DNA of 64,000 nucleotides from Pseudovirgaria hyperparasitica. Its lineage: Eukaryota > Ascomycota > Dothideomycetes > Acrospermales > Acrospermaceae. The stretch lies in assembly GCF_010093815.1 (NCBI RefSeq), contig NW_022985553.1, positions 3,511 to 67,510 of the forward strand, in the 5' to 3' direction. Below, in pieces: positions 24,378 to 35,185 of the stretch. The position numbers and the translations under genes were made by a program. The first letter of the stretch is position 1; each line of letters begins with the position of its first letter. Under the pieces are notes generated by a model, which saw nothing but the letters and a program-made list of their open reading frames with translations, made no database searches and was not told where the DNA came from.

Positions 24378-26177
24378 TTATACCTCTTTGAAAGACTCTG
24401 CACTCCGCACTTCGAAGTCTCTCAGCGCAGCAGCGTCACTTTCACCCCATGGGAATTCCTTCTCTGCCTGCATAATGAGGGTCTTTTTTGCGTCACTTCG
24501 GGGCATGACCATCGCAATATACTTGATCGGGTGGCTAACAACACCGGGCTCGAATTTCAACTCAGGCTCAACAGTCTTACCACTACTGTCTACCGGCTTC
24601 AAAATATCAAATACAGCTAAGGCTTGGGCAATAGTGACGAACAAAGCGTTATCTGCAACGTGACGGCCTGGGCAGACGCGTCGACCGTAGCCAAACGTCC
24701 AAGTGCGCGGATCCGCTTCAGGAGTATGTGTTGGTGACGCGAGAAAGCGTTCTGGTTTGAATAGACTTGGGTTCTGGTAGACAGTAGGATCATGGGTGAA
24801 CCACCTGGGAACAAGTCAGAACGTCGAGTGCCCAGAGCACAGATGGATAGTATCATGCACGCACCAGTTGTTCGGAAGGAGCAAGGCGCCTTTGGGGATA
24901 CGATATCCATTGATGCTGTCATCCTTATCGGCGCAATGTGGCAGCGCCATCGGAGCGACCGGATGCCAGCGATGGACTTCTTTGACAATAGCATCAATGT
25001 ACGGTAGTGTTCCTTTATCGGCGCTAACGGGGAGCCTGTCACCGCCAATGACGCGGTCAAGCTCCTCCTGTGCTTTTTTCTGTACGTTTGGGCACACCAT
25101 CATAGCAAGGAAGAAGGTCATCAGGGATGATACAGTTGTGTCCGCACCGCCCAGATACATGGACGACGCGGACCACTTGTGTATGCGCTCCATCTGGGCA
25201 TCGGCGCCGATGTTCTCCAGAGCCTGAGTGAGAAAGGATGTCTTGGCCTTACCTTTGCGCATTTGTTCTTTCACGAACTCATATGGACGCTCAGTAGTCT
25301 CTTGCAGCTGCTTAGCCATGCTACGCGCCGTGCCTTTGAATCCGGCGCCAGGAGCCCAGTCCGGAAGAAAACGCACTATGACTGTTAGCGCCTCCGGACC
25401 GTTGAAAGAAGCATTTCCATCATGTTGATCAACTTACAGAACGGGAAAACATCCACGAGGTATTTGCCTGGTACGGTCGAATCTGCAAATTCATGCATGG
25501 TCTTGACCGCCATATCGACCAGGGGATCCTTGCCATCGTGTTTCGGTGTGTAGCCGTACGTGATGCGCAAGATCACAGCCCCAGCCTGTTTCTCAATATG
25601 GTCGAACAGGTCTTCTGGGGCTCGAAGGATGTTCTGAAGGAAATGTGCAGCTTCTTCTTCTTGCACGCGATCAAAGACAGAGACAGCAGTGCTTAAACCG
25701 GCTACCTTTGCGATATTCTTTCGGTGCTGGCGGAATACTTCCGTATACCCGCTCATAGCTAACGTATTGTTCCATCCGATCCTGTGTTTGGGCGGTCAGT
25801 GATTGCATACTGAAGCTAATTTGTATCGTAGTTTACATCTGACTGCTGAAAAACATATTCGGCCGACCAGAGTGGACCGCCGCCCTGTCCCTCAACAACT
25901 CCAATGCGATATTGGCGTCATTAATGATCACGAAAGTATTGCCCAGCACCGTGATCGAGCTAATCGGACCATAAAGTTCCTTATGCTTGAGCCAGTGGTG
26001 GCATTCCAGCTCACCTGGCTTTGGTAAATCATTTACATTACCTAAAACCGGTAAACCCCTCGGACCTGGAGGCAAAGGCAGACTGCTTTTGTTCGAGTAC
26101 CTTGATGCGCGGTAGGCGAGGTACAGCCCGGCGACAACGAGAAAAACAAGCAGGTTCGTAACAATGAGGCCAGCCAT
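24378..26177 (-). CDS. Cytochrome P450 monooxygenase (CYP64/O-methylsterigmatocystin oxidoreductase-like group)
   Basis: Four exons (26177-25837, 25781-25438, 25381-24865, 24804-24378; introns 55-60 bp) join to 542 residues. It has an N-terminal membrane anchor (about residues 5-22), the proline-rich hinge LPLPPGPRGLP, I-helix GGADTT (about 306-311), K-helix KEVHRWHP (ExxR), and heme-binding FGYGRRVCPGRHVAD with Cys near 444. The hinge and FGYGRRVCPGR are typical of the fungal group related to OrdA/CYP64 and many basidiomycete and ascomycete P450s; the substrate is not implied. Convergent with the acyltransferase and divergent from the CFEM receptor-like gene. All motifs are intact. Confidence 0.93.
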
Positions 26178-27668
26178 ATTGGAAAAAGCAATCGGCGAAC
26201 GGGCCCCGGGGCAGCAGGGACGAAGGTATAAAGTTCCAGTTACATGGTGGAGCGTAATCATCGAACCACGACGCCTGCTTAGGTGTGAAACTTGTTGCAT
26301 GCAGTCGACCGACGGGCTCCACTGTGTAGATGCTGTTGGCTCTTGGCGAGCAAGGCCCAGAACAATGGTCCGGACTGTGACAAAAACCTACGTACGGAAT
26401 GCCTTCCATTCCCAAGAGCAAAGGCACGAATGGAACTTCAGTGGGTGGAGAGGGCGGATGCAGCATCTCTGATCCGCGACTCGAGACTGGATCAGATACT
26501 ATATGTTCTGCAGAAAAGCCCCTCTTACATGGTGCCGGCGGCTGATACATTGCGTCCGCTGCTAACTACTTTCAGTGTTTGTGAGCGTTGCGTGCCCCAC
26601 CATGTGTGCTGGCAAGATAATGAGCTTGAACGAGGCGTCAAGGACCCACGGCAACCACTAACAAATCTTGTGTGGCTCACATAACAGCACAATGATCATA
26701 GCTATTCCTTACTTAATGTAGCTACAACGGAATTCTATCCATAGCCCAGAGCAACACCATAATCGCCAGCCATACACGTTGCCCACTGTCAAAGCTGTGC
26801 CCGGGACAAAATTTCCCACAGACCCACCATTTACATCAAAACAAAGTCTGGTACAAGGGTTCGTGCCGCCCCATACCCTGCTTGCCGCCCCGTTCCTCCG
26901 CACCCCACACTCGGCAGTGTATTAATTCGCCATCATAATGTCCGGCACTAGGGACTTGTCCGGACCCGTGCGCGGAGCTGGTAGCTAATGCCGATAGACT
27001 GGGCTAGGATAGTGGAGGACAGGGATCCTGCTTGACCTAGAAGTGGTGGCAGCTTATCAAAAGCAGCGCCGTAAAAGAAATATGGCCAACCATATTCTAG
27101 CGATCCTCATATCAATCCTGGTGGGCGCAGAACTGGTTATAGCAGAGACTATGGCGACTAAAAAGCGTTTTAGACAGCGACGATCAGGGAACCCATTCCC
27201 TTTTAGTGCCCCTGTGGCGTCTTCTGAATGGGACGCCACGCTGGATCCACTTCGAAACGTCCATCACCATCGATCGTAGCAGCAGACTCTACTATAAAGC
27301 GAGATTTAGCAATGCTTCCAAAATCACTAGTCACTTCGTACAAGAGTGCTCCTACAGCCAACAGGCCTGGATTCCAGGATCAGGAGAGCGACTCTCTTGG
27401 CAGTACACACGCTCTTGAACCCAGCAGCGACACTAATACCCAATTCCCTACGTTCGCATGATTCGATAAAGAATCTTGTGGGTTCTACGGACGAATTCTG
27501 ACGACTCGAGCTTCAAGGGTCTCTTTGCCTGTCCAGGGGCAACAAAAAACAGTCTTTCATTATCACAGTATTTAGCATTGGTCTACACCTCCGCGTTTGT
27601 GTCCTTGGATATAGTTTTCAATCTCATGCAATTGGTGCCCTTGGACGTTGGCATTGAATATCACGAAA
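26178..27668. promoter_or_regulatory. Divergent intergenic region between P450 and CFEM receptor-like gene
   Basis: This 1.5 kb must carry the promoters of both flanking genes. Open frames here (for example 26,038-26,550 on the - strand) look like noise. The one exception worth noting is a 65-codon + strand frame from 27,082 with a signal-peptide-like start, discussed as a finding. Confidence 0.45.
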
Positions 27669-29188
27669 ATGAAGACAGCCGGCCTATTCCTTACGCTTTG
27701 TGCAGCGGTACATATTGTCGTTGCACAGCAAAGTGCATACGACTTTCTCGACACACTTCCAAGTTGTGCGGTAAAGTTTCACTCATCTCGGTGTCTCATC
27801 TATCGCTAATATTCCTTCAGTCACGTTGTGTAGTGGCCAGTCTATCAGCCTCAGCCTGTGCATCAGATGATTTCAGTTGCCTATGCTCTGACGCAAATTT
27901 CCTAGCCGTCTCCGCTGCCTGTAATAATGCCAACTGCACAATGATCGAAACTTTGGCAGCAACAAATCAAACCTTTGGGATATGTGGTATCAAGATACGC
28001 GATCAAAGTGCTCTCCTAATAGGGTTGTCAGCTTCGGTAGGAAGCGTGGCTTTATTAATGGTCATCGTTCGATTGCTCGATCGCGGGATATCCATGACTG
28101 CAGAATTGGGATGGGATGATCTGCTTATCGGCGTCTCTGGGGTATGTCTCGCAAGATTGCATATATACGGTATGCATAGTAACTGACGCTTCTTTAGGTC
28201 TTGTCCATCGGTATGAATGGTCCTGTCATCGCCGCCGGAGTTATGGGATTCGGACGAGACATGTGGGCAATGACACCTGATAACATCACCGCAAGTTTGA
28301 AGGTAAGGCAACCTCCTCTGCCCTTTCAGCTCCAGGTATGATAGCTCACTAAATCGACAGGTTCTCTACGTCGCGTACTTCACTTACATGCTTTCCGAAT
28401 GTTTTTGTCAGCTCTCAATCCTCGCATTCTACCTTCGCATTATGGTCAATAAAAAAATCCGCATGGCTGTGTGGGTCCTCATCATAATGGTGATCGGTTT
28501 TGGTATTGGCAACACAGTCGCCATGATATTCCAATCTACGCCAATTCGTTACTTCTGGGATGGTTGGAAAGGAGACATGGTCGGCTACTATGGGGTGGAC
28601 GTTCGCTTGTTCGGTTTCATACGCGGTTCATTTGAGATTTTGCTTGATCTGGTCATTCTGAGTTTACCGCTGCCAATGCTGCTGGCTTTGCAAATGAGCA
28701 GAAAGAAGAAAGCGCAAATCATCAGTATGTTCTGTGTGGGGTTTATCATAACGATCGTAAGTTGCATCCGGCTGTGGAGCTTCGTGAGGTTTGCTCAGAG
28801 CACGAATCCGACTTGTAAGTCTAATCCGTTCTCCTTATTGATATGTCTGCTGATACAGAAAGATGATAACACTGCTGGCCTCATTACCTGCGCCACTGAG
28901 GGTAACCTCTTCATCGTAGTTGCTTGCATGCCTGCAATGCACGCTTTCCTTCGGCGCACCTTCAGAAGCGCTCGCAACAAATACGGATCCGGGACTCGCG
29001 TTCAGTATGACAGTGGACATGCCAGTAAAGGGTCATACGTGCGACATGATTCCAGCAGTCAGAAGAATGATCATCTTCCCTTTGGCGTGATCAACAAGAC
29101 AACCGATGTTACAGTTTATCACACTAATCGCTCCAGCTCCTCAGATGTTGAGCTAGTACCCATTGACGGCCCCATGCGGTCTCTATAG
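27669..29188 (+). CDS. CFEM-domain seven-helix membrane protein (PTH11-like / fungal rhodopsin-type family)
   Basis: Five exons (27669-27770, 27821-28141, 28198-28302, 28361-28814, 28863-29188) join to 435 residues. An N-terminal signal peptide (about 1-19) leads into a CFEM domain starting LPSCASRCV with eight cysteines up to about residue 95, then about seven hydrophobic helices and a polar Ser/His-rich cytoplasmic tail. CFEM plus the conserved fungal integral membrane domain is the plan of PTH11-type putative receptors, which sense surface or chemical cues in plant-associated fungi. The splice joining NPT to YDNTAG uses acceptor AAAG, chosen because it restores the family's TYDN/TWDN motif. 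It is the outermost gene of the accessory segment; a role in the cluster is inference. Confidence 0.88.
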
Positions 29189-31332
29189 GATGCTTGGATG
29201 TATCATTGTGTATTGTTTAATGTATAACGATCTCGTATGTAGCAACTGTAAATTGCTCCCGTTTCTCTACGAACTTACAATCGACATGGCTCAGCCTTTC
29301 TTTAGTCATAGGCCCAGTAGACTTCATTGAACTCTTACATAAACATGAGATTAGCCGTAATGTCACTCACGACTCTACAGTGAATTCCATATATAGATCA
29401 GCTTCGTTTTGCCGCATAGACGGCTAGGGAATTGTGGTAGTGCGGATTCTGAATAATTCTTGACCGCATCTTATTGAATACGACTAAGAGTCGTCACTCC
29501 CGAATATACTCGTTAAGACCTCAATCAGGCCTACAAATGCGAGGTTGATGGCTATAGAGACTAGGGAGGAATAGTTTTGGGCTGATACCGACATTAAGCA
29601 GAGACAATTTCAAATTCAGGGTACTAGGTGAGTATCGGCCTACTTTAGTGTGGCGTTTGTCAGATAACTTCTAGCATGCATAGATTGTGGTGACTCTGCG
29701 GAAGGTATCACAACTGGAAGCCGTGTCTGGTTGGCACCGTGTGAGTAGCCTATGGTTGTGGTCAGGTATTATAGCCCTAAGGATACTGGAGATATTTGTA
29801 GATGTTTTCCGTGTTATGAACGGAAGATCCAGAAGATGGACAGAATAATCGAGAAACTGTCAGGACGAACCTTGTCGAAACGCAGTATGATGCAAGGGGG
29901 CTTAGTTATCTAGAAAGTATCGATTTGGTACCCGAAGACGCGTCTTAGCTATACTACGAGGCGTGTCCCCTACTAAAGAAGAGAGAGCGTTTGCGGCTTG
30001 GTTTTATGGTTCCCTGGACAGATGTCACATAGGTTTCCCTGACCCGTAACGCAGCCACATCTCACGCGCCTCTATGATCGACCGGTTCTTATTATGACTT
30101 CGTATCCACGTTTAGTCGCTGCACTTTATCCATAGCATCAAATAATTTTCCTTCCAGGACCGAATTCCGCAGATACTTTGCCAGGCGACTCTTCATAATC
30201 AATGACACACTCAGCTGAGGCCATATCTTACTAACAGGACCAGATACAGGACTAAGCACTACCTTAAATAGGGCGAGACAAACTGCGGTATGAGATCTCA
30301 TAGTTGCTATACACATGGTCCTCGTCTTGGTTAAGGGAGCGAAGGAGACGATTTGTGAGACCATGCTTGCGGGAGTCTTAAGATGAGCTACACGATCCAG
30401 TAGATCCAATGGCAGTTCAAGAACATGAGAATGCGTTGTAAGCAAAGGCCAATCGATCTACACGAGGACCGCATAATCGAACCAGCGTAGGAACCGACCA
30501 CTGGAGAGAAGATAAGTATAACCGCTGTTTACCCAGACAGACACAGGCATCTGTAGATAATTAGGACGTCTCTGTACTATACAGGGAGAGTTAATGCGCA
30601 CCAGGGTTTGTGAACAAGTCAAGCAGGTCCTGAGCGTGCTCGTTCGAAATGCCACACAGCTATGAGCGCATCGGAGCATGGGATCTAAGGAGATCTCACT
30701 GCTAGCGGGATGTCTTGACGACTAGCCACCGGTAATTTCAAGAATATAGATGTCTTCGCGGAGGTGAGCCATTTTTATTTCTAGGGTCAGAGGACGAAAC
30801 TAGTACTTATCATCAATCCATAGTGCAGCTACAATGTAGGGATCAGCTTTAAAGTATGAGTTTACTCTATGTCTCGCTCAACTTTTGTAGAAGGAACAAC
30901 TCTCTCTATCACACTAGTTATTAGCGTTGTATACTTAAGTCTCATCCTGTAGACTTGATCCTTTAGACAATACAACTTCATCAGACTTCAACAACTTTTA
31001 CACGTCCGACACTATTTAATGCAGCCTTCCAGGTTATGTCGCACTTTGTCACTACAATTTTTTCCTCATCTTCTTCCTGCTCAGTTCGCCATTAATCTGT
31101 CTAGCATAGCAAGAGCAGCCGGAGTATTCAGATCTCCCGTAACAGGGTTTGTAGCATACAGATCGCCGAGGGCTTGCTCAGTCATATGTCAATGATAGTC
31201 CGTAGCTAGCCGTAAGTCCTGTGATGCAGCACTGTACTATTCATGCTATACCATTAGAGATCGATATGGTATATTCCAATGATGAGAATACTAGAGTCAT
31301 CGATATTATAGTGACAAACCGCATTATAGGGT
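29189..31332. other. 2.1 kb without a recognisable gene
   Basis: Coding-like but unrecognised fragments occur at 29,760-30,060 (+, ending EERAFAAWFYGSLDRCH) and at 30,092-30,679 (-, including LTKTRTMCIATMRSH). A 34-codon - strand frame sits at 31,081-31,185. None continues into a full gene, so these are probably relics. No transposon motif, tRNA or RIP bias is seen. Confidence 0.4.
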
Positions 31333-31968
31333 TCAAATCGAGTCGGTAGCTCTTGCGAGATCACGACCAAAGTCTTCCATGTTTTTCTCCTGTGCTTGCT
31401 CGCTAGAAATGCGTAGATCAGGTCTGGTATTACTGACTCGGGCAAGGTCATCGACAGACTCCAGGGATCGGACATCCTCACCAACAATCTTTTCAATGAC
31501 TTTCACCTTTGCCTTCGCTCTCTTGTAGCGATTGTCAAAGTCGGCTACAGCGTCTTCGTTGTTGCGCGTGTCGTACGTATCTGGGTCAACCAGATCCCTG
31601 AGTGTAGTAATATGTTTCCGAAGTCGGGGATTCTCCATTAAGGAAGGTAATTCTGCATTGGCAGCATGCTGTTAAAGCGAAGTGTCAGACGTAGAAAGCC
31701 CTGACTGTTTCGGGACCTTCTTAGGCCTCACCACATTGTTTTCACCTGAGTGTTCTTCGCCTATAGTATGCAGTCTTTGCATCCAAACTTTGGACTGACC
31801 AGATAGTCGGCCTAGAGCAACGAACTTCTCAAAGCCTTTCTCCAGGCCGAAGACTCTACCTTCGATGCGCCCTGCGCGTGAGCCATCGGCAGCGCCAGCA
31901 TCGTAGCCCTCTTGGTAAAAAGAGTCTTCTAGGCTGTGAAGATCTTCGAATAAGTCAGCACTGTCCAT
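31333..31968 (-). CDS. LTO1: LTO1/YAE1-family protein (Fe-S cluster adaptor for ABCE1/Rli1)
   Basis: In yeast, Lto1 with Yae1 links the cytosolic Fe-S targeting complex to the ribosome-recycling ATPase Rli1. Two exons (31968-31732, 31668-31333) with a 63-bp GTGAGG-AG intron give 190 residues. The N-terminal half holds the deca-GX3 pattern (EGYDAGAADGSRAGRIEGRV, then GLEKGFEKF), which defines the family. The second exon reads ENPRLRKHITTL, LVDPDTYDTRNNEDAV and FDNRYKRAKAK, as in other fungal members. Without the intron an in-frame TAA would cut the protein after DTSL; the intron length is a multiple of three, so a retained intron would yield a truncated form. The start ATG four codons inside the longer frame was chosen because the upstream start is TTG. 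Shares a short promoter with RAD52. Confidence 0.87.
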
Positions 31969-32205
31969 GGCCTTATGCAAACTTCCAGAGCGACAGTGCG
32001 GTGATGTGCAAGCGTTAATTATAAAACGACCCCCCCAAGTTCAAGCTTAGCTTGGCGTCACGTGCGCATGCGCTTCCTTGGCTGATCCAGTCGCGTCGTT
32101 CTAACCCCACGCGTCGAGTACGGAACCGGACACAGGTACAGACTACCTCACAACGTTGAGCGCTGACACTGCAATGAATGTGGGTTAAGCCGTGCTCTCG
32201 GAATC
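31969..32205. promoter_or_regulatory. Divergent LTO1/RAD52 promoter with MCB-type element
   Basis: Only 237 bp separate the two start codons. It contains ACGCGT at 32,109-32,114, the MluI cell-cycle box bound by MBF in yeasts, which drives G1/S expression of DNA synthesis and repair genes. A CACGTG E-box and a GCGCATGCGC palindrome lie near 32,060-32,072. Regulation by these sites is inferred from known motifs only. Confidence 0.55.
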
Positions 32206-33944
32206 ATGCCTTCGTCAGTGTCTCCGATTCATTGCTTCAACCACATGCTGACACACATTCTAGCAATGGCGACCAGAAGGCCCTGGCCGCATCTATCGCG
32301 AACCCGTTTGATGATGAACCTCTTCGTGTACAGGATTCGACTGCGCACGACATAGCTACACTCCAAGCGAGATTAAACAAGCAGCTTGGTCCAGAGTTTA
32401 TATCTACAAGAGCGGGTCCAGGAGGCGGGAAGGTGGCATATATAACGGCAGAGAAGGTCATCAATCTTGCAAACGACGTCTTTGGTTTCAATGGTTGGAG
32501 TAGCAGCATACAGCAAGTCCAAATTGACTTCGTGGACGAGAACACTAGCAATGGAAAGATCAGCCTGGGCTTGAGTGTCACGGTGCGGGTAACTCTGAAG
32601 GACGGCACATATCACGAAGATATAGGGTACGGCAGCATTGAAAATGCACGAGGCAAGGCAGCAGCATTTGAGAAGGCTAAGAAAGAGGCTGCCACAGATG
32701 CAATGAAAAGGGCTTTGCGTACATTTGGCAATCTGCTTGGTAATTGTCTTTATGACAAAGATTATCTTGCCAAGGTCGGGAAGCTGAAAGTCGCGCCTGC
32801 GAAATGGGACGTCGACAAACTTCACAGGCATCCAGACTATCGGCCAAAGGATGAGGCTGTCCCTACACCCTCGAATTTCAAACAAGAAGCTCTAGTGAGA
32901 ACGCGAACGAATCAATCGACAGGCTCCATGGACTTTGAAGATGAGCTTGGGGGCAGTCTTTTCGACGAAGTGGAGGTCAGTGAGGTACATGGAGACGAAG
33001 TCTCGATGCAGACAGTCTCGGATGGGGAGAACCTCGCGAACATGTCAAGTACGTCCAAGCAGGCTTCTAGATCCATGGCGCCTCCCCAAAGAAATCATAT
33101 GTCACGCATGCAATCCATGCCTGCGTTGCAGACTGCCCAACCTGTACAAGGTCAGACTCATGCTCAGGAAGATCCCTTTGCGGAACAGAAACATCAAGCT
33201 AGGATGGCAGCAATGGCCCGGAGGGCGGCGTTCCAGCTGTCGACAGATCATGGCGTTGTAGTGCGCCCTCCACAGCAAGCGACATATCATCAAAACCCAG
33301 CCCAGAATACAGCAGCAACCCCAACAATTGTGTCAAAACAAGGTCAGGCTGAGTCCAAGGACAACTCATCATCCGCGGGAAATCACAACGCAGGTGCTAA
33401 CCCTGGTCCTGTTCAAAATACTCCAGAACAGCAACCTCCTCCGGCTGCTAACGTAAATGCCGGCTTGCCAGTGTTTGTATCATCACGAGCTGCAGCAATG
33501 CTGCAGCAACCCACGGCAGAGTCCCCGAAAACTTTACCAGTCTTCAATCCCCACGCCGAATCCCCATCTCTCCGTCGCACAAGTGGCATTGACCACAGGC
33601 GCTCTGGTCCTGTCCCAAGAGAAGCAGTAAATATTCAACCGACGGTGGTGAATCGTAATGGACAATTGTCAAACGGAACCTCAGCTCTGCCTATGCTGCA
33701 GCCGGGCCCTCAAAATCCAACAGCACGTGCAAATTTCGTCGACCCCAGAGCAGACACAAATCGAAGAATTGGTATGCCTGGCGGCGCACAAAGTCCATTG
33801 GCGAATCGAGGCTCATACAAGCCGCCCGGGCCTGCGACTGGAATCAAAAGGCCTCCCCTTGTGGACGTCAGCAATGTAACAGATGCTGCAGGCTCTATCG
33901 GTGATCCAATGGAATCGAAGAAGGCCAGGGTTGGAGGAGCGTAA
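32206..33944 (+). CDS. RAD52: DNA repair and recombination protein RAD52
   Basis: Mediates Rad51 loading and single-strand annealing in homologous recombination in the nucleus. Exon 1 is only 8 nt (32206-32213), then a 50-bp intron and one long exon (32264-33944), giving 562 residues starting MPSNGDQ. The conserved N-terminal annealing domain (about residues 30-185) reads LGPEFISTR, GFNGWSSSIQ, DGTYHEDIGYG and KKEAATDAMKRALRTFGN. The C-terminal two thirds are Gln/Pro/Ser-rich and of low complexity, as in other fungal orthologues that bind RPA and Rad51 there. The tiny first exon was chosen because it restores a fungal-type start; an unspliced frame from 32,178 would also be open but gives an unlikely N-terminus. 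Confidence 0.94.
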
Positions 33945-35185
33945 CGACAGGAGGAGCAACAACCCAACACGTTGCATGGCGCGAAGGTGTTATTGGCGCT
34001 TACGGATCAATAGCGATATCTATAAATCAACACTTCGATCTTTTGACATGACTTAACGTTGCGCAAATGCAATTCAAGCACGCTATAACTAAATATGAAG
34101 CTGACATGTCTGTAAAAACGAATAAACCCGTATTGGCCAGCAAAAGGAAGCTTCTTTTAACACAACGTTCTTCAGATAACCCTTTCGGGAAGTTCGCATC
34201 AAAGGCCACAATGCCGCTTTGGGATCAAGGCAGCCTCAGTGCTTGACTCTATTAGGTTCTTCATCATTGAACGCGTGCACACCTCTCACGATCTCATCAG
34301 ACTTGATAAGCTTCGCCCCAACATACGTCCATCTAGCCATCATTGCATCATCAGAGTCCTACTCGCACGACCGAGCAAAGGCATGCGCACAACGCACCCT
34401 CCAGACCCAAAAAAAAGTGAGCTCCTCGCCTCATGAATAAGCCCCATCAAGATAACCCCACCACGTTTCCGCAGCGAGGACAATCGCATAACTATCAAAC
34501 TCGACGAAGATTCTCCCACGCTCACCTTATTCCCAAGCACCGACTCCCATGTTTCACAGCCCTCCTCCTAGTGCTCAGCTCAGCCCGCTACCAACCCAGC
34601 AACACAACGGACTCACAAAAGATCGTTGTCCAGAATGTTGTGCACAAGGAGATGGGGTGAGATGGGTTGAGAACGTGGAGTGCGAACGGGTGGTGTGAAG
34701 GTGGTAGATTTGGGCAGAGAACGGGGACCGCGAAAGTGCGTCTATGGCGGCGCGGCGACGCGTTTGCACGCAATATGAATTGCATGCTGTCCGGGGACTT
34801 TTCCCAAAGCTAAGTTTGTATGCGAAGACAGCAAGCTGTGCTTCTGTGTGTGTGCTTCGATTGCGATTTTTTGAACGAGGAGCTGCTGAAAGAAAAATTG
34901 CCAGGCAGCTAAGAACCTTTATAACTAGAGGCACTGTGCGGCCGGGAACTCGTCGGCCTGTAAGCCGCGCACGGACATCTGCTGGACACCCTCAGGCAGC
35001 ATTTTCTCGAGCTGCCTTAGGTAGAGCCTATGTAGTGCGTCTCATGCATTTGTTTGCTTGAAAGACGAATACAAAAGTTGCACTTTCACATTGCGTATCG
35101 CAACGCCGTCGCCAATATCCTTCGCCCACGTTCAAACGCTCTTCTCCCTACCTCTCCACTCCCGCCCTCCTCGAATCCGCCCGAC
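33945..35185. other. Intergenic region between RAD52 and RAE1
   Basis: 1.2 kb with several overlapping short frames on both strands but no family match. Contains the RAD52 3' end and RAE1 promoter; the last 100 bases are pyrimidine-rich, as is common just upstream of fungal start codons. Confidence 0.5.

Noticed and set aside
26038-26550. 170-codon - strand frame upstream of the second P450
   Set aside because: Overlaps the P450 start in another frame and has a Pro/Ser/Cys-rich random look.
31321-31345. B-box-like GGTTCAAATCGA suggesting a tRNA
   Set aside because: It encodes the end of LTO1 and no A-box, anticodon arm or acceptor stem pairs around it. No tRNA was found in the window.
34575-34934. 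119-codon - strand frame between RAD52 and RAE1
   Set aside because: Low-complexity, overlaps another open frame on the opposite strand, no family.
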